From contig NZ_JAPPUX010000001.1 of assembly GCF_026712185.1 (NCBI RefSeq), positions 868,001 through 932,000 on the forward strand: 64,000 nucleotides of DNA. The letters are read 5' to 3'. Position 1 is the stretch's first letter. Every line of letters begins with the position of its first letter. The stretch comes from Nocardioides pini (GTDB lineage: Bacteria > Actinomycetota > Actinomycetes > Propionibacteriales > Nocardioidaceae). Below the pieces are notes generated by a model. The model did not search any database. It was given only the letters and a program-made list of their open reading frames with translations, and was not told the origin of the DNA. A program made the position numbers and the translations under genes. Of the stretch, positions 41,221 through 49,881 are shown piece by piece.

Positions 41221-44010
41221 GTGCACGTCGACATCAACCTCCTCGGAGGATTCGCGGTCGTCGTCGACGGCCGCGCCGTCGCCGCGCACGCCTGGAGCCG
41301 TCGCAGTGCCGCCACGCTGGTCAAGCTCCTCGCCCTCCGGCCCGGCCGCCAGCTGCCCCGCGAGCAGGTCGTCGACCTGCTGTGGCCCGACCTCCTGCTC
41401 GAGCAGGCCGCTCCCCGCCTGCACAAGGCCGCCCACTACGCGCGGACTGCGGTGGGCGTCCCCTCGGCGGTCGTCCTGGCCGGCGACGTCGTGACCCTGC
41501 TCCCCGACGCGGACGTGGTGGTCGACGTCGAGCGGTTCGACCGGGTGTCGGGCGACCCGACGTCGGTGCAGGAGGCGATCGACCTCTACCGGGGCGACCT
41601 GCTGCCCGAGGACCTCTACGAGCCGTGGGCGGACGCCGAGCGGGAGCGGCTGCGGGTCTCCTACCTCGACCTGCTCCGCTCGGCCGGGCGCTGGGCGGAG
41701 CTCGTGGCCGCCGAGCCGCTCGACGAGGAGGCGCACCTGCGGCTCGTGCAGCAGCACCTCGAGTCCGGCAACCGCAGCGGGGCGCTGCGCCAGCTCGAGG
41801 CGATGGCACGCCTGTGGCGCGAGGATCTCGGCGTGGAGCCCGGGCCCGCGGCGAGGGCGCTGCACGCGCGGGCTCGCGCGATGCCGCCGGTCGAGCCGGC
41901 GAGCCTGGCCCACGGCACCGGGGCCAGCCGCGTGCCCCGGCCCGCGACCCCGACCGTGGGGCGCGACCGTGATGTGGCGGCGGTCGTCTCCCTGCTGGAG
42001 GACCACCGCCTGGTGACGCTCCTCGGCATCGGCGGGGTCGGCAAGACCCGGCTCGCCGCCGAGGTGGCGCACGCGTGGGCCGAGGCCACCTCCCTGCGGA
42101 CCTGCTACGTCGACCTCACCAAGATCAGCGACCCCGGGATGGTCGCCGGCCTGACGGTCAGCGAGCTCGGTGTCCGATCCGGCGACAACGCCAACGTGGT
42201 GCAGATGCTCGAGGAGGCCCTGCAGCGCCAGAGCATGCTGCTCGTCCTCGACAACTTCGAGCACGTCGTGGAGGCGGCGGACCTCGTCGCCCGGATGCTC
42301 CAGTGGTCCGCCGACATCCGGGTGCTGGTGACCAGCCGGGCCCGGCTGCGCGTGGCGGGGGAGCGCGTCCACGAGGTGCACCCGCTGGCCCTCAGCGACG
42401 ACGGGACCGGTGCGCTCGCCGACGCCGTGGCCCTCTTCGACCAGGTGGCGACGGCGGTCGACCCGCACTTCGAGCTCGCCCACCACGCCGACGACGTCGC
42501 CGCGATCTGCCGGGCGGTGGACGGGCTGCCGCTCGCGATCGAGATCGCCGGCGGCCACCTGCGCACCCTGTCGCCCTCGCTGCTGCGTGAGCGGCTCACC
42601 GGGCGCCTCGGCTCCTCGGCCGGCGCCGGTCGCCACCTGCCCGACCGCCAGCAGACCATCCCGGCGACGATCGACTGGAGCCTGCAGCTCCTCGGCCCGG
42701 CGGAGCAGCGGCTGTTCGCCCTGTTCTCGGTGTTCCAGGGCGCCGTGCCGCTGGAGGCCGTCGAGGCGGTCTGGTCGGACGGCGACGTGGTCGACCCGCT
42801 GAGCGTCCTGGTCGACCACAGCCTCGTCCGTCGTACGACCGGCTACCGCAACGAGCCGCGCTTCGGGATGCTGGCGCTGGTCCGCGAGCACGCCGCCCGG
42901 CTCGCCGACGGGGAGCGGGAGGCCGCCCGCGCCGCGCACGCGGCGTACTTCTCGTCCTACCTCGACGACCTCTACGAGCGGCGCTGGACCGACGCGACCG
43001 ACCGTTGGCTCGACGACATCAGCGAGATGCTCCAGGAGGTGCGCGCGGCCCACACCTGGGCGGCCCTCAGGGGTGACGTGCCGCTGACGGCGCGGATCAC
43101 CGCGGCGCTCGGGGCGTACTGGTTCCTGGAGGGCCACCACGCCGAGGGCCTGCGGTGGATCGACGAGATGCTCGCGGTGGAGCACGAGCTGGACCCCTAC
43201 GTGTCGGCCCGGATCCACCTGGCGGCCGGGTTCATGGCGTTCCCGTCGAGCCGGCCCGAGGCGCGGGAGCACTGGGAGTGCGCGACCGGCCTGTTCCGCG
43301 AGCTGGGGGAGACCCGGCTGGTGGCCTACGGGCTCGCGGTCACGTCGGCGACCTACATCGGGGACGGCGAGCAGATCGAGGTGGCGATGCGGATGAACGA
43401 CGAGGCGCTCGCGCTGGGACGCGGCGTCGGCAGTCCCGCCCTCATCGCCCAGGTGCTCAACATCCGCGGCGAGCTGACGCGCGTGGCCGGCCGCGACGAG
43501 GAGGCCCGCGCGGCCTACGAGGAGGGCCTGCAGATCTCCGGTGACCTGCACGACGAGATGTACGTCAGCGTGTTCCTGTCCAACCTGAGCTACCTCGCCG
43601 ACCACCGGGGCGACCACGAGGAGGCCCGTCGGCTCACGCACCAGGCGCTGCGGATCTGCTGGTCGCAGGGCCGGCGGTTGATGGCGGCCTGGACGGTCTC
43701 GCAGCTGGCAGGTCCCGAGCACGCGCTGGGGCGCCCCGAGGTCGGCGCGGTGCTCATCGGCGCGGGGGACGAGGCGCTGCGCGTGCTGGGCGCACGCCGC
43801 CACCCCGGCGACGTACCGGAGCACGACCGCGCGGTCGCCGCCCTCAGGGCGAGCCTCGGCGACGAGCGGTTCGAGGAGCTCCGCGCGGAGGGGGCCCGGC
43901 TCACCCTCGACCAGGTGCTGGCGCGGGTGCTCGACGGCGACGACCGGACCCCAGGACCGTCGCCCGCACGCGAGCTCCAGCCTGTGCACGACGGTGTGGA
44001 GAAACGCTGA
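41221..44010 (+). CDS. SARP-type STAND regulator (BTAD, NB-ARC, TPR)
   Basis: A 929-residue regulator. The N-terminal 90 residues form the winged-helix DNA-binding domain of the SARP group (FAVVVDGRAVAAHAWSRRSA and LLWPD), followed by a BTAD domain to about 230. The nucleotide-binding NB-ARC core has Walker A LGIGGVGKTRLA near 268-279 and Walker B LLVLDNFEHV. The C-terminal 330 residues contain TPR-like helices (EARAAYEEGLQ, EEARRLTHQALR). SARPs often control specialised metabolism. GGAGGG precedes the GTG. The likely target is the flavoprotein operon upstream. Confidence 0.88.
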   Translation: MHVDINLLGGFAVVVDGRAVAAHAWSRRSAATLVKLLALRPGRQLPREQVVDLLWPDLLLEQAAPRLHKAAHYARTAVGVPSAVVLAGDVVTLLPDADVVVDVERFDRVSGDPTSVQEAIDLYRGDLLPEDLYEPWADAERERLRVSYLDLLRSAGRWAELVAAEPLDEEAHLRLVQQHLESGNRSGALRQLEAMARLWREDLGVEPGPAARALHARARAMPPVEPASLAHGTGASRVPRPATPTVGRDRDVAAVVSLLEDHRLVTLLGIGGVGKTRLAAEVAHAWAEATSLRTCYVDLTKISDPGMVAGLTVSELGVRSGDNANVVQMLEEALQRQSMLLVLDNFEHVVEAADLVARMLQWSADIRVLVTSRARLRVAGERVHEVHPLALSDDGTGALADAVALFDQVATAVDPHFELAHHADDVAAICRAVDGLPLAIEIAGGHLRTLSPSLLRERLTGRLGSSAGAGRHLPDRQQTIPATIDWSLQLLGPAEQRLFALFSVFQGAVPLEAVEAVWSDGDVVDPLSVLVDHSLVRRTTGYRNEPRFGMLALVREHAARLADGEREAARAAHAAYFSSYLDDLYERRWTDATDRWLDDISEMLQEVRAAHTWAALRGDVPLTARITAALGAYWFLEGHHAEGLRWIDEMLAVEHELDPYVSARIHLAAGFMAFPSSRPEAREHWECATGLFRELGETRLVAYGLAVTSATYIGDGEQIEVAMRMNDEALALGRGVGSPALIAQVLNIRGELTRVAGRDEEARAAYEEGLQISGDLHDEMYVSVFLSNLSYLADHRGDHEEARRLTHQALRICWSQGRRLMAAWTVSQLAGPEHALGRPEVGAVLIGAGDEALRVLGARRHPGDVPEHDRAVAALRASLGDERFEELRAEGARLTLDQVLARVLDGDDRTPGPSPARELQPVHDGVEKR

Positions 44011-44064
44011 TCCCTGGGGATGAACGGCGCCGGGCTGTGCACGACACGCCGGAACCAGGAGTAC

Positions 44065-44097
44065 GTGGAAAAAGGTCGCCCGCAGGCCTTGCGGGCG
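44065..44097 (-). terminator. T-tailed terminator read on the minus strand
   Basis: A perfect 8-base stem with a 5-base loop (44077-44097). On the minus strand it is followed by ACCTTTTTCC, a rare T-run in this GC-rich DNA. No minus-strand gene is annotated within reach, so an uncharted transcript from about 44.1-44.45 kb is implied. Confidence 0.5.
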
Positions 44098-44319
44098 GTG
44101 TGACGCAGGGCATAGAACTCTCCCTACGCAGCCCCGCAAGGGGAGGCGGGATGGCTCTGGACGACGAGTCCGCACGACGCGAACCGGTACGCCGGGCAGC
44201 GTCGCAGGCACCGGGTGATGAGGTGGCTGGGACGAGACGAAGAGAGCGATCGACCGGGAGCATCACCTCGACCGGTCACCACCGAGGAGCTGGACGCCAC
44301 GGCGACCTGACCCTCACCA

Positions 44320-44356
44320 GAAGGGCCCTTGGCGCTCATACCGCCGAGGGCCCTTC
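44320..44356. terminator. GC-rich hairpin
   Basis: A 10-base perfect inverted repeat (44320-44329 with 44347-44356) with a 17-base loop. It may end plus-strand transcription from the SARP gene before hyuA or be part of an RNA structure. Confidence 0.5.
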
Positions 44357-44406
44357 GCCCGTTCCGAGGCCGACGTCCCCGTGACGCGTCGACCAGCAGG
44401 TGTTGC

Positions 44407-44440
44407 CGATGGATCACCGATCCGTCGGCAGACTCTGCCG
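44407..44440. promoter_or_regulatory. Two overlapping operator-like palindromes before hyuA
   Basis: 44407-44427 is a 21-base palindrome with one mismatched pair around ACC. 44426-44440 is CGGCAGACTCTGCCG, palindromic but for the centre. TTGAAT at 44465-44470 lies 7 bases before the hyuA ATG. The palindromes sit where a repressor or activator would bind. Confidence 0.45.
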
Positions 44441-44477
44441 TGGCCGCTCGCGCGCCGGACTCGGTTGAATCGTCCCC

Positions 44478-46568
44478 ATGAGCGCACGGCGGATCAGGAT
44501 CGGCATCGACACCGGGGGCACGTTCACCGACGTGGTCGCCCTCGACGAGGACTCGGGTGAGCTGGTCACCACGAAGACCCCCAGCACGCCGGGCAACCCG
44601 GCGGACGGCTTCATCGCCGGCATCGAGAAGATCCTCGGCATCGTCGGTGCCGCGGGCGGCGACATCACGGCCGTCTCGCACGGCACGACGGTGGCGACCA
44701 ACAAGCTGCTCGAGGGCAAGGTCGAGGCGCTCGGCTTCATCACCACCGAGGGCTACGAGTTCATGCTCGAGATCGCCCGCCAGTCCGTGCCGGACGGCTA
44801 CGGCAACTCCTACTTCTGGGTCAAGCCCGACCGCATCGTCCCGGCCGACCGCGTCCGCACCGTCGGCGGTCGCCTCGACTTCACCGGCGCGGAGGTCCGC
44901 CCCTTCGACGAGGACCAGGCCGTCGCCGCCGCCCGCTGGTTCCGGGACCAGGGCATCACCACGATCGGTGTCTGCCTCCTCCACGCCTACGCCGACGACG
45001 CGCACGAGCTGCGGATGCGCGACATCCTGCGCCGCGAGCACCCCGACGCCGTCGTCTCGATCTCCAGCGAGGTGCTGCGCGAGTACCGCGAGTACGAGCG
45101 CTCGATGACGACGCTCGTCGACGCGGCCGTGAAGCCCAACGTCAGCCGCTACGTCACCAACATCTCCGACCGCCTCCACGGGTTCACCGGCGGCGAGGAC
45201 ATCCCGTTCTACGTGATGAAGTCCAACGGCGGCGTGCTGTCGGCCGACGAGGTCGTGCACCAGCCGATCACCACCGTCCTGTCCGGTCCGGCCGCCGGCG
45301 CGCTGGGCGCCGCGCTGATCGCGAAGGTCGCCGGCTTCCCGAAGATCCTCACCTGCGACGGCGGCGGCACGTCGACCGACGTGTCCGTCGTCCTCGACGG
45401 CGAGCCGACCCTCACCACCGAGGGCACCGTGGGCGCCTACCCCAGCAAGATCCCGATGATCGACGTCGTGACCGTCGGTGCCGGTGGTGGGTCGATCGCC
45501 TGGCTGTCGCCCGAGGGCACGCTCAAGGTCGGTCCCCACTCGGCCGGCGCCGACCCGGGGCCGCTCTGCTACGCCAAGGGTGGCACCCAGCCGACCATCA
45601 CCGACGCCCACGTCACCCTGGGCCGGATCCCTCCCCACCTGCTCGGCGGTGAGATCCCCCTCGACGTGGAGGCGGCGCGGGCGGGCATCGCCGACCTCGC
45701 CGACCGGCTCGGCCTCGACTTCGAGCGCTGCGCCACCGGCATCCTGGAGATCTCGGCCTGGAACCAGGCCAACGCCCTGCGCCAGGTGAGCGTCAAGCGC
45801 GGGCTCGACGTGCGCGACTTCATGCTGACGACCTTCGGCGGGTCCGGCTCGCTGCTGGCCTGCCGGCTCGTCGACATCCTCGACCTCGCGGGCGTCGTCG
45901 TACCTCCCAACCCCGGCAACGTCAGCGCGTTCGGCCTGCTCACCGTCGACGTGAAGAACGACTACGTGCAGACCCACGTCGCCAAGGAGTCGGCGCTCGA
46001 CCACGCGGCCGTCCAGTCGGTCCTCGACGACCTCACCCACCGCGCCCGCGCGGCGCTCGCCAAGGAGGGCTTCGCCCCCGAGGACCACCGCTTCCAGCGC
46101 ACCATCGACGTGCGCTACGTCGGCCAGGCCTTCGAGGTGCGCGTCGCCGCACCGGAGGGCGCGGTCGACCAGGCCTACGTCGAGCAGGTGGCCGAGACGT
46201 TCCACACCGAGCACCACCAGCTCTACGGCTACGACTTCCGCGGCGACCGCGACCAGCAGGTCGAGTGGGTCAACCTGCGGGTGACCGGCATCGGCCCGAT
46301 CACCCGCCCCGAGATCCCCACCCTCGACAAGGCCGCGGGCGACGTCCTCGAGCGTGCCGTCCGCAGCCGCCGCCCGGTCTGCTTCGACGCCGAGCAGGGC
46401 TACGTCGAGACCCCGGTCGTCTGGCGCGGCGACCTCGGCGCCGGCGACACCTTCGTCGGCCCGGCCATCGTCGAGGAGTTCGGCTCGACCATCCCCGTCC
46501 ACCCCGGCTTCGAGGTCGTGGTCGACGACTGGGCCAACCTCGTGATCCGGAAGGAGTCGGCCCGATGA
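44478..46568 (+). CDS. hyuA: Hydantoinase/oxoprolinase subunit A
   Basis: A 696-residue HyuA-family protein with the ATPase-fold motif GIDTGGTFTDVVALD near residues 9-23, DGGGTSTDVSVVL near 295, and AGADPGPLCYAKGG near 356. With subunit B it opens cyclic imides such as hydantoins or 5-oxoproline using ATP; related pairs are acetone, acetophenone or caprolactam carboxylases. The substrate cannot be told from sequence. TTGAAT 7 bases upstream suggests a leaderless message. It overlaps hyuB by 4 bases. Confidence 0.9.
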   Translation: MSARRIRIGIDTGGTFTDVVALDEDSGELVTTKTPSTPGNPADGFIAGIEKILGIVGAAGGDITAVSHGTTVATNKLLEGKVEALGFITTEGYEFMLEIARQSVPDGYGNSYFWVKPDRIVPADRVRTVGGRLDFTGAEVRPFDEDQAVAAARWFRDQGITTIGVCLLHAYADDAHELRMRDILRREHPDAVVSISSEVLREYREYERSMTTLVDAAVKPNVSRYVTNISDRLHGFTGGEDIPFYVMKSNGGVLSADEVVHQPITTVLSGPAAGALGAALIAKVAGFPKILTCDGGGTSTDVSVVLDGEPTLTTEGTVGAYPSKIPMIDVVTVGAGGGSIAWLSPEGTLKVGPHSAGADPGPLCYAKGGTQPTITDAHVTLGRIPPHLLGGEIPLDVEAARAGIADLADRLGLDFERCATGILEISAWNQANALRQVSVKRGLDVRDFMLTTFGGSGSLLACRLVDILDLAGVVVPPNPGNVSAFGLLTVDVKNDYVQTHVAKESALDHAAVQSVLDDLTHRARAALAKEGFAPEDHRFQRTIDVRYVGQAFEVRVAAPEGAVDQAYVEQVAETFHTEHHQLYGYDFRGDRDQQVEWVNLRVTGIGPITRPEIPTLDKAAGDVLERAVRSRRPVCFDAEQGYVETPVVWRGDLGAGDTFVGPAIVEEFGSTIPVHPGFEVVVDDWANLVIRKESAR

Positions 46569-48574
46569 CCACCACCACGACCGACGTCAGCACCCGCCCC
46601 GTCGACCCCGCCTACGTCACCGCGAAGCCGGTCAACCCGGCCGGGCTGCCGACCGCCTACGAGCACGGCGGCCGCCTGACCGCCGAGGGCACGACCGTCG
46701 ACCCGATCCTGGTCGAGATCGTCCAGGGCACGCTGGCCAGCGTGGAGATGGAGGTGGAGACCGCGATCGGTCGCACCAGCCGCTCGCCGATGATCCGCGA
46801 CGCCCACGACTTCCGCGCCGGCATCCACGACCGCCAGCTGCGCAAGCTGACCGGTCGCTCCTACAGCGCCCTTGTCCACCCGATCGTGCGCGACTACCCG
46901 ATCGAGGAGATGCGCGAGGGCGACGTCTTCTTCCACAACGACGTCTACGAGTCCGAGGGCGGCATCGGCCACCTGCCGGACCTGTGCGTCACCGTGCCGG
47001 TCTTCCACGACGGCGAGGTCGTGGCCTTCGTGCAGGCCTTCGGCCACCACGACGACATCGGCGGCGCGGTCCCGGGCTCGATGCCGAGCAACGCCACCAC
47101 CGTCTACGAGGAGGGGCTGGCGGTCCCGCCGATCAAGCTGTGGGACGCAGGCGTGCCCAACCGGTCGGCGCTGCGGATCATGACCCGCAACTCGCGCATG
47201 CCCGACAGCCTCGCCGCCGACCTCGACGCGGAGTGCTCCGCCTGCCTGATGGGCGCGCGCCGGCTCGGCGAGCTGTTCGAGCGCTACGGCCGCGACGCGA
47301 TCGAGGCGTCGTTCGACGCGATCCTCGACGCGACGACCGAGACCTACCGCCGCGAGATCCTGTCGAAGATCCCCGACGGCACCTACGTCTGGGAGGACTA
47401 CGCCGAGCACGACGGCGTCGACGACCCGCAGCTGCACACCCAGCGGATCACCCTGACCAAGGTCAGCGACGCACCGGCCGACCCGGACAACGGACGTCCA
47501 GCCGGGCCGCGGCTGATCATCGACTTCACCGGCACCAGCGCGCAGGCCAAGGGCCCGATCAACCACTGCGGCGACTACGTCGGCGGCAACTTCCTCAAGA
47601 AGTGGCTCGCCCCGATCCTCCGCAACCTCGCCGACACCCCCGAGCGGATGGCCGAGCTCGACGTCAACGAGGGCATCGTGCCGCTCATCGAGATGCGCTT
47701 CCCCGAGAAGGGCACGCTCCTCACGCCGATCCACCCCGGCCCGACCAACGCCCGGACCTTCGTGATCCTGCGGCTGCTGGGCGTGCTCGCCGGCGTCGTG
47801 GCCAAGGCGGTCGACGGCAAGATGCCGGCCGACCAGGAGACGATCCGCTACACCGGCGTCTACGGCAAGGACCTCGAGGGCAACGACTACCTCATGCGCG
47901 AGGTGCTCGGCGGCGGCTCCGGCGGTCGCTACTACGCCGACGGCGAGGACACCATCCACGTGGTCCCCGACTCCCGCAACCTGCCGACGGAGTTCACCGA
48001 GTCCCGCTTCCCGTTCATCGTCGAGCGCCTCGGCCTCGCCATGGACTCCGGCGGGGCGGGCGAGTACCGCGGTGGCCTCGGCTACGAGAAGCACATCCGG
48101 ATGCTCAAGGACGCCCACTTCATGTCGATCGCCGACCGATCGATCCTGGCCTGCTGGGGCGTGCGCGGCGGCAAGGCCGGCATGCCGTTCCAGGTCGTCA
48201 TCGACCCGGGCGGTCCCGACGAGCGCGAGGTCGACGCCCTCGCGGACGCCGAGGTCGTCAAGGCCGGCCAGGTCGTCCGGATCCGCACGACGGGTGGCGG
48301 CGGCTGGGGCGACCCGCTGGTCCGCGACCCCGAGCTCGTGGTGCGCGACGTCGTCTGGCGCAAGGTCTCGGCCGAGGCGGCGCTCCGCGACTACGGCGTG
48401 GTGCTGACGGGCTCCGCCGACGACGGGACGCTGGGCTTCGACGCCTCGGCGACCTCCTCCGAGCGCTCCTCGCGGGCGTCGTGGAGCCGGGACGAGGACG
48501 CGTTCTTCGACCGCGGCCCGGGCTACGCCTCGCTCGCCGACGGCGCGGCCTTCGCCGAGGTCGACCGGATCTGA
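46565..48574 (+). CDS. hyuB: Hydantoinase/oxoprolinase subunit B
   Basis: A 669-residue HyuB-family protein, recognised from TVDPILVEIVQGTLASVEME, DVFFHNDVYESEGGIGHLPD, LIIDFTGTSAQAKGPIN and a GGGGWGDPL end motif. It forms the ATP-dependent amidohydrolase or carboxylase with HyuA. A 40-residue N-terminal extension and a C-terminal tail of about 70 residues (with a Ser-rich SSERSSRASWS part) lie outside the core. Its place among heterocycle-degradation genes suggests a cyclic amide as substrate. Confidence 0.9.
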   Translation: MTTTTTDVSTRPVDPAYVTAKPVNPAGLPTAYEHGGRLTAEGTTVDPILVEIVQGTLASVEMEVETAIGRTSRSPMIRDAHDFRAGIHDRQLRKLTGRSYSALVHPIVRDYPIEEMREGDVFFHNDVYESEGGIGHLPDLCVTVPVFHDGEVVAFVQAFGHHDDIGGAVPGSMPSNATTVYEEGLAVPPIKLWDAGVPNRSALRIMTRNSRMPDSLAADLDAECSACLMGARRLGELFERYGRDAIEASFDAILDATTETYRREILSKIPDGTYVWEDYAEHDGVDDPQLHTQRITLTKVSDAPADPDNGRPAGPRLIIDFTGTSAQAKGPINHCGDYVGGNFLKKWLAPILRNLADTPERMAELDVNEGIVPLIEMRFPEKGTLLTPIHPGPTNARTFVILRLLGVLAGVVAKAVDGKMPADQETIRYTGVYGKDLEGNDYLMREVLGGGSGGRYYADGEDTIHVVPDSRNLPTEFTESRFPFIVERLGLAMDSGGAGEYRGGLGYEKHIRMLKDAHFMSIADRSILACWGVRGGKAGMPFQVVIDPGGPDEREVDALADAEVVKAGQVVRIRTTGGGGWGDPLVRDPELVVRDVVWRKVSAEAALRDYGVVLTGSADDGTLGFDASATSSERSSRASWSRDEDAFFDRGPGYASLADGAAFAEVDRI

Positions 48575-48587
48575 CGGGAGGGTCGCG

Positions 48588-49268
48588 GTGGCGCGGGTCG
48601 CGGTCCTCGGCGGGCACGGCAAGACCGGGCGCGCGGTCTGCTCGGCACTCGCCGACCGGGACGTCGAGGCGCGCCCGCTCGGGCGGGCCGACTGGCCGGA
48701 CCTCCCGTCGGCGGTGGCCGGCTGCGAGGCGGCGTACGTCATCGCGCCCAACCTGCACCCGGACGAGCCGGCCTACGTCGCCTCCGCGCTGGCCGCACTC
48801 GGGCGCGCCGGGGTCGGGCGGGTGGTCTACCACTCCGTCGCCTCGCCCTACACCCCCGCGATGCCGCACCACCTCGGCAAGGCGGCCGGCGAGGACCTGG
48901 TCCGGCGCAGCGGGCTCGCCTGGACGATCCTGCAGCCGGGCGCCTACCTGCAGAACCTCGACCTCACCGGCCCCCTCGACCTGCCCTACTCGCCGGACGT
49001 GCCCTTCGGCTTCCTCGACCTCGCCGACCTCGGTCGCGCCGCGGCCGTCGTCCTGACCGAGCCCGGCCACGCGGGAGCGACGTACGAGCTCGCGACCCGC
49101 GTCGCCACCGTCGGCGAGCTGGCCGTCGAGGCGGGCGTGCCGGTGCGGCAGGTGCCCGACCCGGGCACGCACCCCTGGCTCTCGGCGATGTTCGCCTACT
49201 ACGACGACCACGGGCTGCCCGTCGGCACGCGGGTGCTGGCCTCGCTGCTCGACCGTACGGCCGCCTGA
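48588..49268 (+). CDS. NmrA-like NAD(P)-binding protein
   Basis: A 226-residue protein with the Rossmann start VAVLGGHGKTGRAV at residues 4-17 and no SDR catalytic Tyr-Lys pair. VVYHSVASPYTPAMPHH and WTILQPGAYLQNL mark the NmrA/HSCARG group, which senses the NADP redox state or reduces quinones. It starts 13 bases after hyuB with GGGAGG upstream, so it is probably in that operon. Role there unknown. Confidence 0.8.
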   Translation: MARVAVLGGHGKTGRAVCSALADRDVEARPLGRADWPDLPSAVAGCEAAYVIAPNLHPDEPAYVASALAALGRAGVGRVVYHSVASPYTPAMPHHLGKAAGEDLVRRSGLAWTILQPGAYLQNLDLTGPLDLPYSPDVPFGFLDLADLGRAAAVVLTEPGHAGATYELATRVATVGELAVEAGVPVRQVPDPGTHPWLSAMFAYYDDHGLPVGTRVLASLLDRTAA

Positions 49269-49280
49269 CGGCTCTCGCCG

Positions 49281-49306
49281 GGAGTCCCCGGATATCCGGG
49301 GACTCC
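49281..49306. terminator. 26-base perfect palindrome
   Basis: A perfect two-fold palindrome centred on GATATC, 12 bases after the NmrA-like stop. Its position suits a terminator, but the absence of a loop would also suit a protein-binding site. Confidence 0.6.
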
Positions 49307-49311
49307 GGACG

Positions 49312-49355
49312 GATCGTGGAAGCTCTGAGCCACCAGGTGACGCGGATCTTCCACG
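49312..49355. repeat. 44-base palindromic repeat, copy 2
   Basis: Matches 5949-5992 in 36 of 44 bases with no gaps. The outer stem pairs 49315-49322 with 49348-49355. One outer pair differs between copies as G-C versus A-T, so pairing is kept. It lies 29 bases before the globin-like start and just after the perfect palindrome. Confidence 0.6.
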
Positions 49356-49384
49356 TTGTCTTGTCGCTGGGGTCCAATGGACCT

Positions 49385-49864
49385 GTGAGCGGGGTGGACG
49401 AGCCGGGGTTGCCGACGCTGTACGACTGGGCGGGCGGCCTCGAGCCGCTTCGGCGGATGATCGACTGCGTCTACGACCGGGTCGAGTCCGACCAGCCACT
49501 CGCCAGCTTCGTTCCCGGAGGCGCCTCGGAGCGCCACCGCGGCCACGTCGCCGTCTGGTGGGGGGAGGTGCTCGGACCTCCGACGACCCACACCGAGCGC
49601 CACGGCGGCTACGAGTCGATGCTCCTCCACTACCTCGACCTCGACATCAGCCCGGAACAGCGGCATCGGTTCGCCGCCACGATGAGCCTCGCCGCTGACG
49701 ACGCCGGGCTGCCCGGAGACCCGGAGTTCCGGGCTGCGATCATCGGCTACCTCGAGTGGGGCATCCGGCTGGCGATGGAGAACTCGCGGCCAAGGGCGCG
49801 GGTGGTCGAGCACGCATCCACACCGCGGTGGGGCTGGAGCGTCGCACCGCCCTACCGGGGATGA
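49385..49864 (+). CDS. Group II truncated haemoglobin-like protein
   Basis: A 159-residue protein of the group II truncated globin type: TLYDWAGGLEPLRRMIDCVY at the start, the GPPTTHTERHGGYESMLLHYL stretch as two parts where the haem-binding His should lie, and EFRAAIIGYLEWGIRLA at the end. Many actinobacterial relatives keep a His here. It may bind haem and oxygen or nitric oxide. TCCAAT lies 6 bases before the GTG, with no ribosome binding site. The LanC-like gene follows at once. Confidence 0.75.
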   Translation: MSGVDEPGLPTLYDWAGGLEPLRRMIDCVYDRVESDQPLASFVPGGASERHRGHVAVWWGEVLGPPTTHTERHGGYESMLLHYLDLDISPEQRHRFAATMSLAADDAGLPGDPEFRAAIIGYLEWGIRLAMENSRPRARVVEHASTPRWGWSVAPPYRG

Positions 49865-49881
49865 ACGAGGAGGAGCGCCGG

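Larger units (their letters stand above)
44011..44477. other. 467-base gap without a confident gene, rich in hairpins
   Basis: No frame here has the codon bias of the neighbouring genes. A 78-codon frame at 44151 has a good ribosome binding site (GGGGAGGCGGG) but uses many rare codons, so I do not call it. The gap holds a terminator on the minus strand near 44077, a CCCC-GCAA-GGGG stem with a GNRA-type loop near 44133, a strong hairpin at 44320-44356, and two palindromes just before hyuA. It could encode a structured RNA. Confidence 0.5.

Noticed and set aside
44151-44384. 78-codon frame with a strong ribosome binding site before hyuA
   Set aside because: Codon use is unlike the neighbours (many AGA, CGA, GTA codons) and the translation is low-complexity; more likely part of a structured non-coding region.
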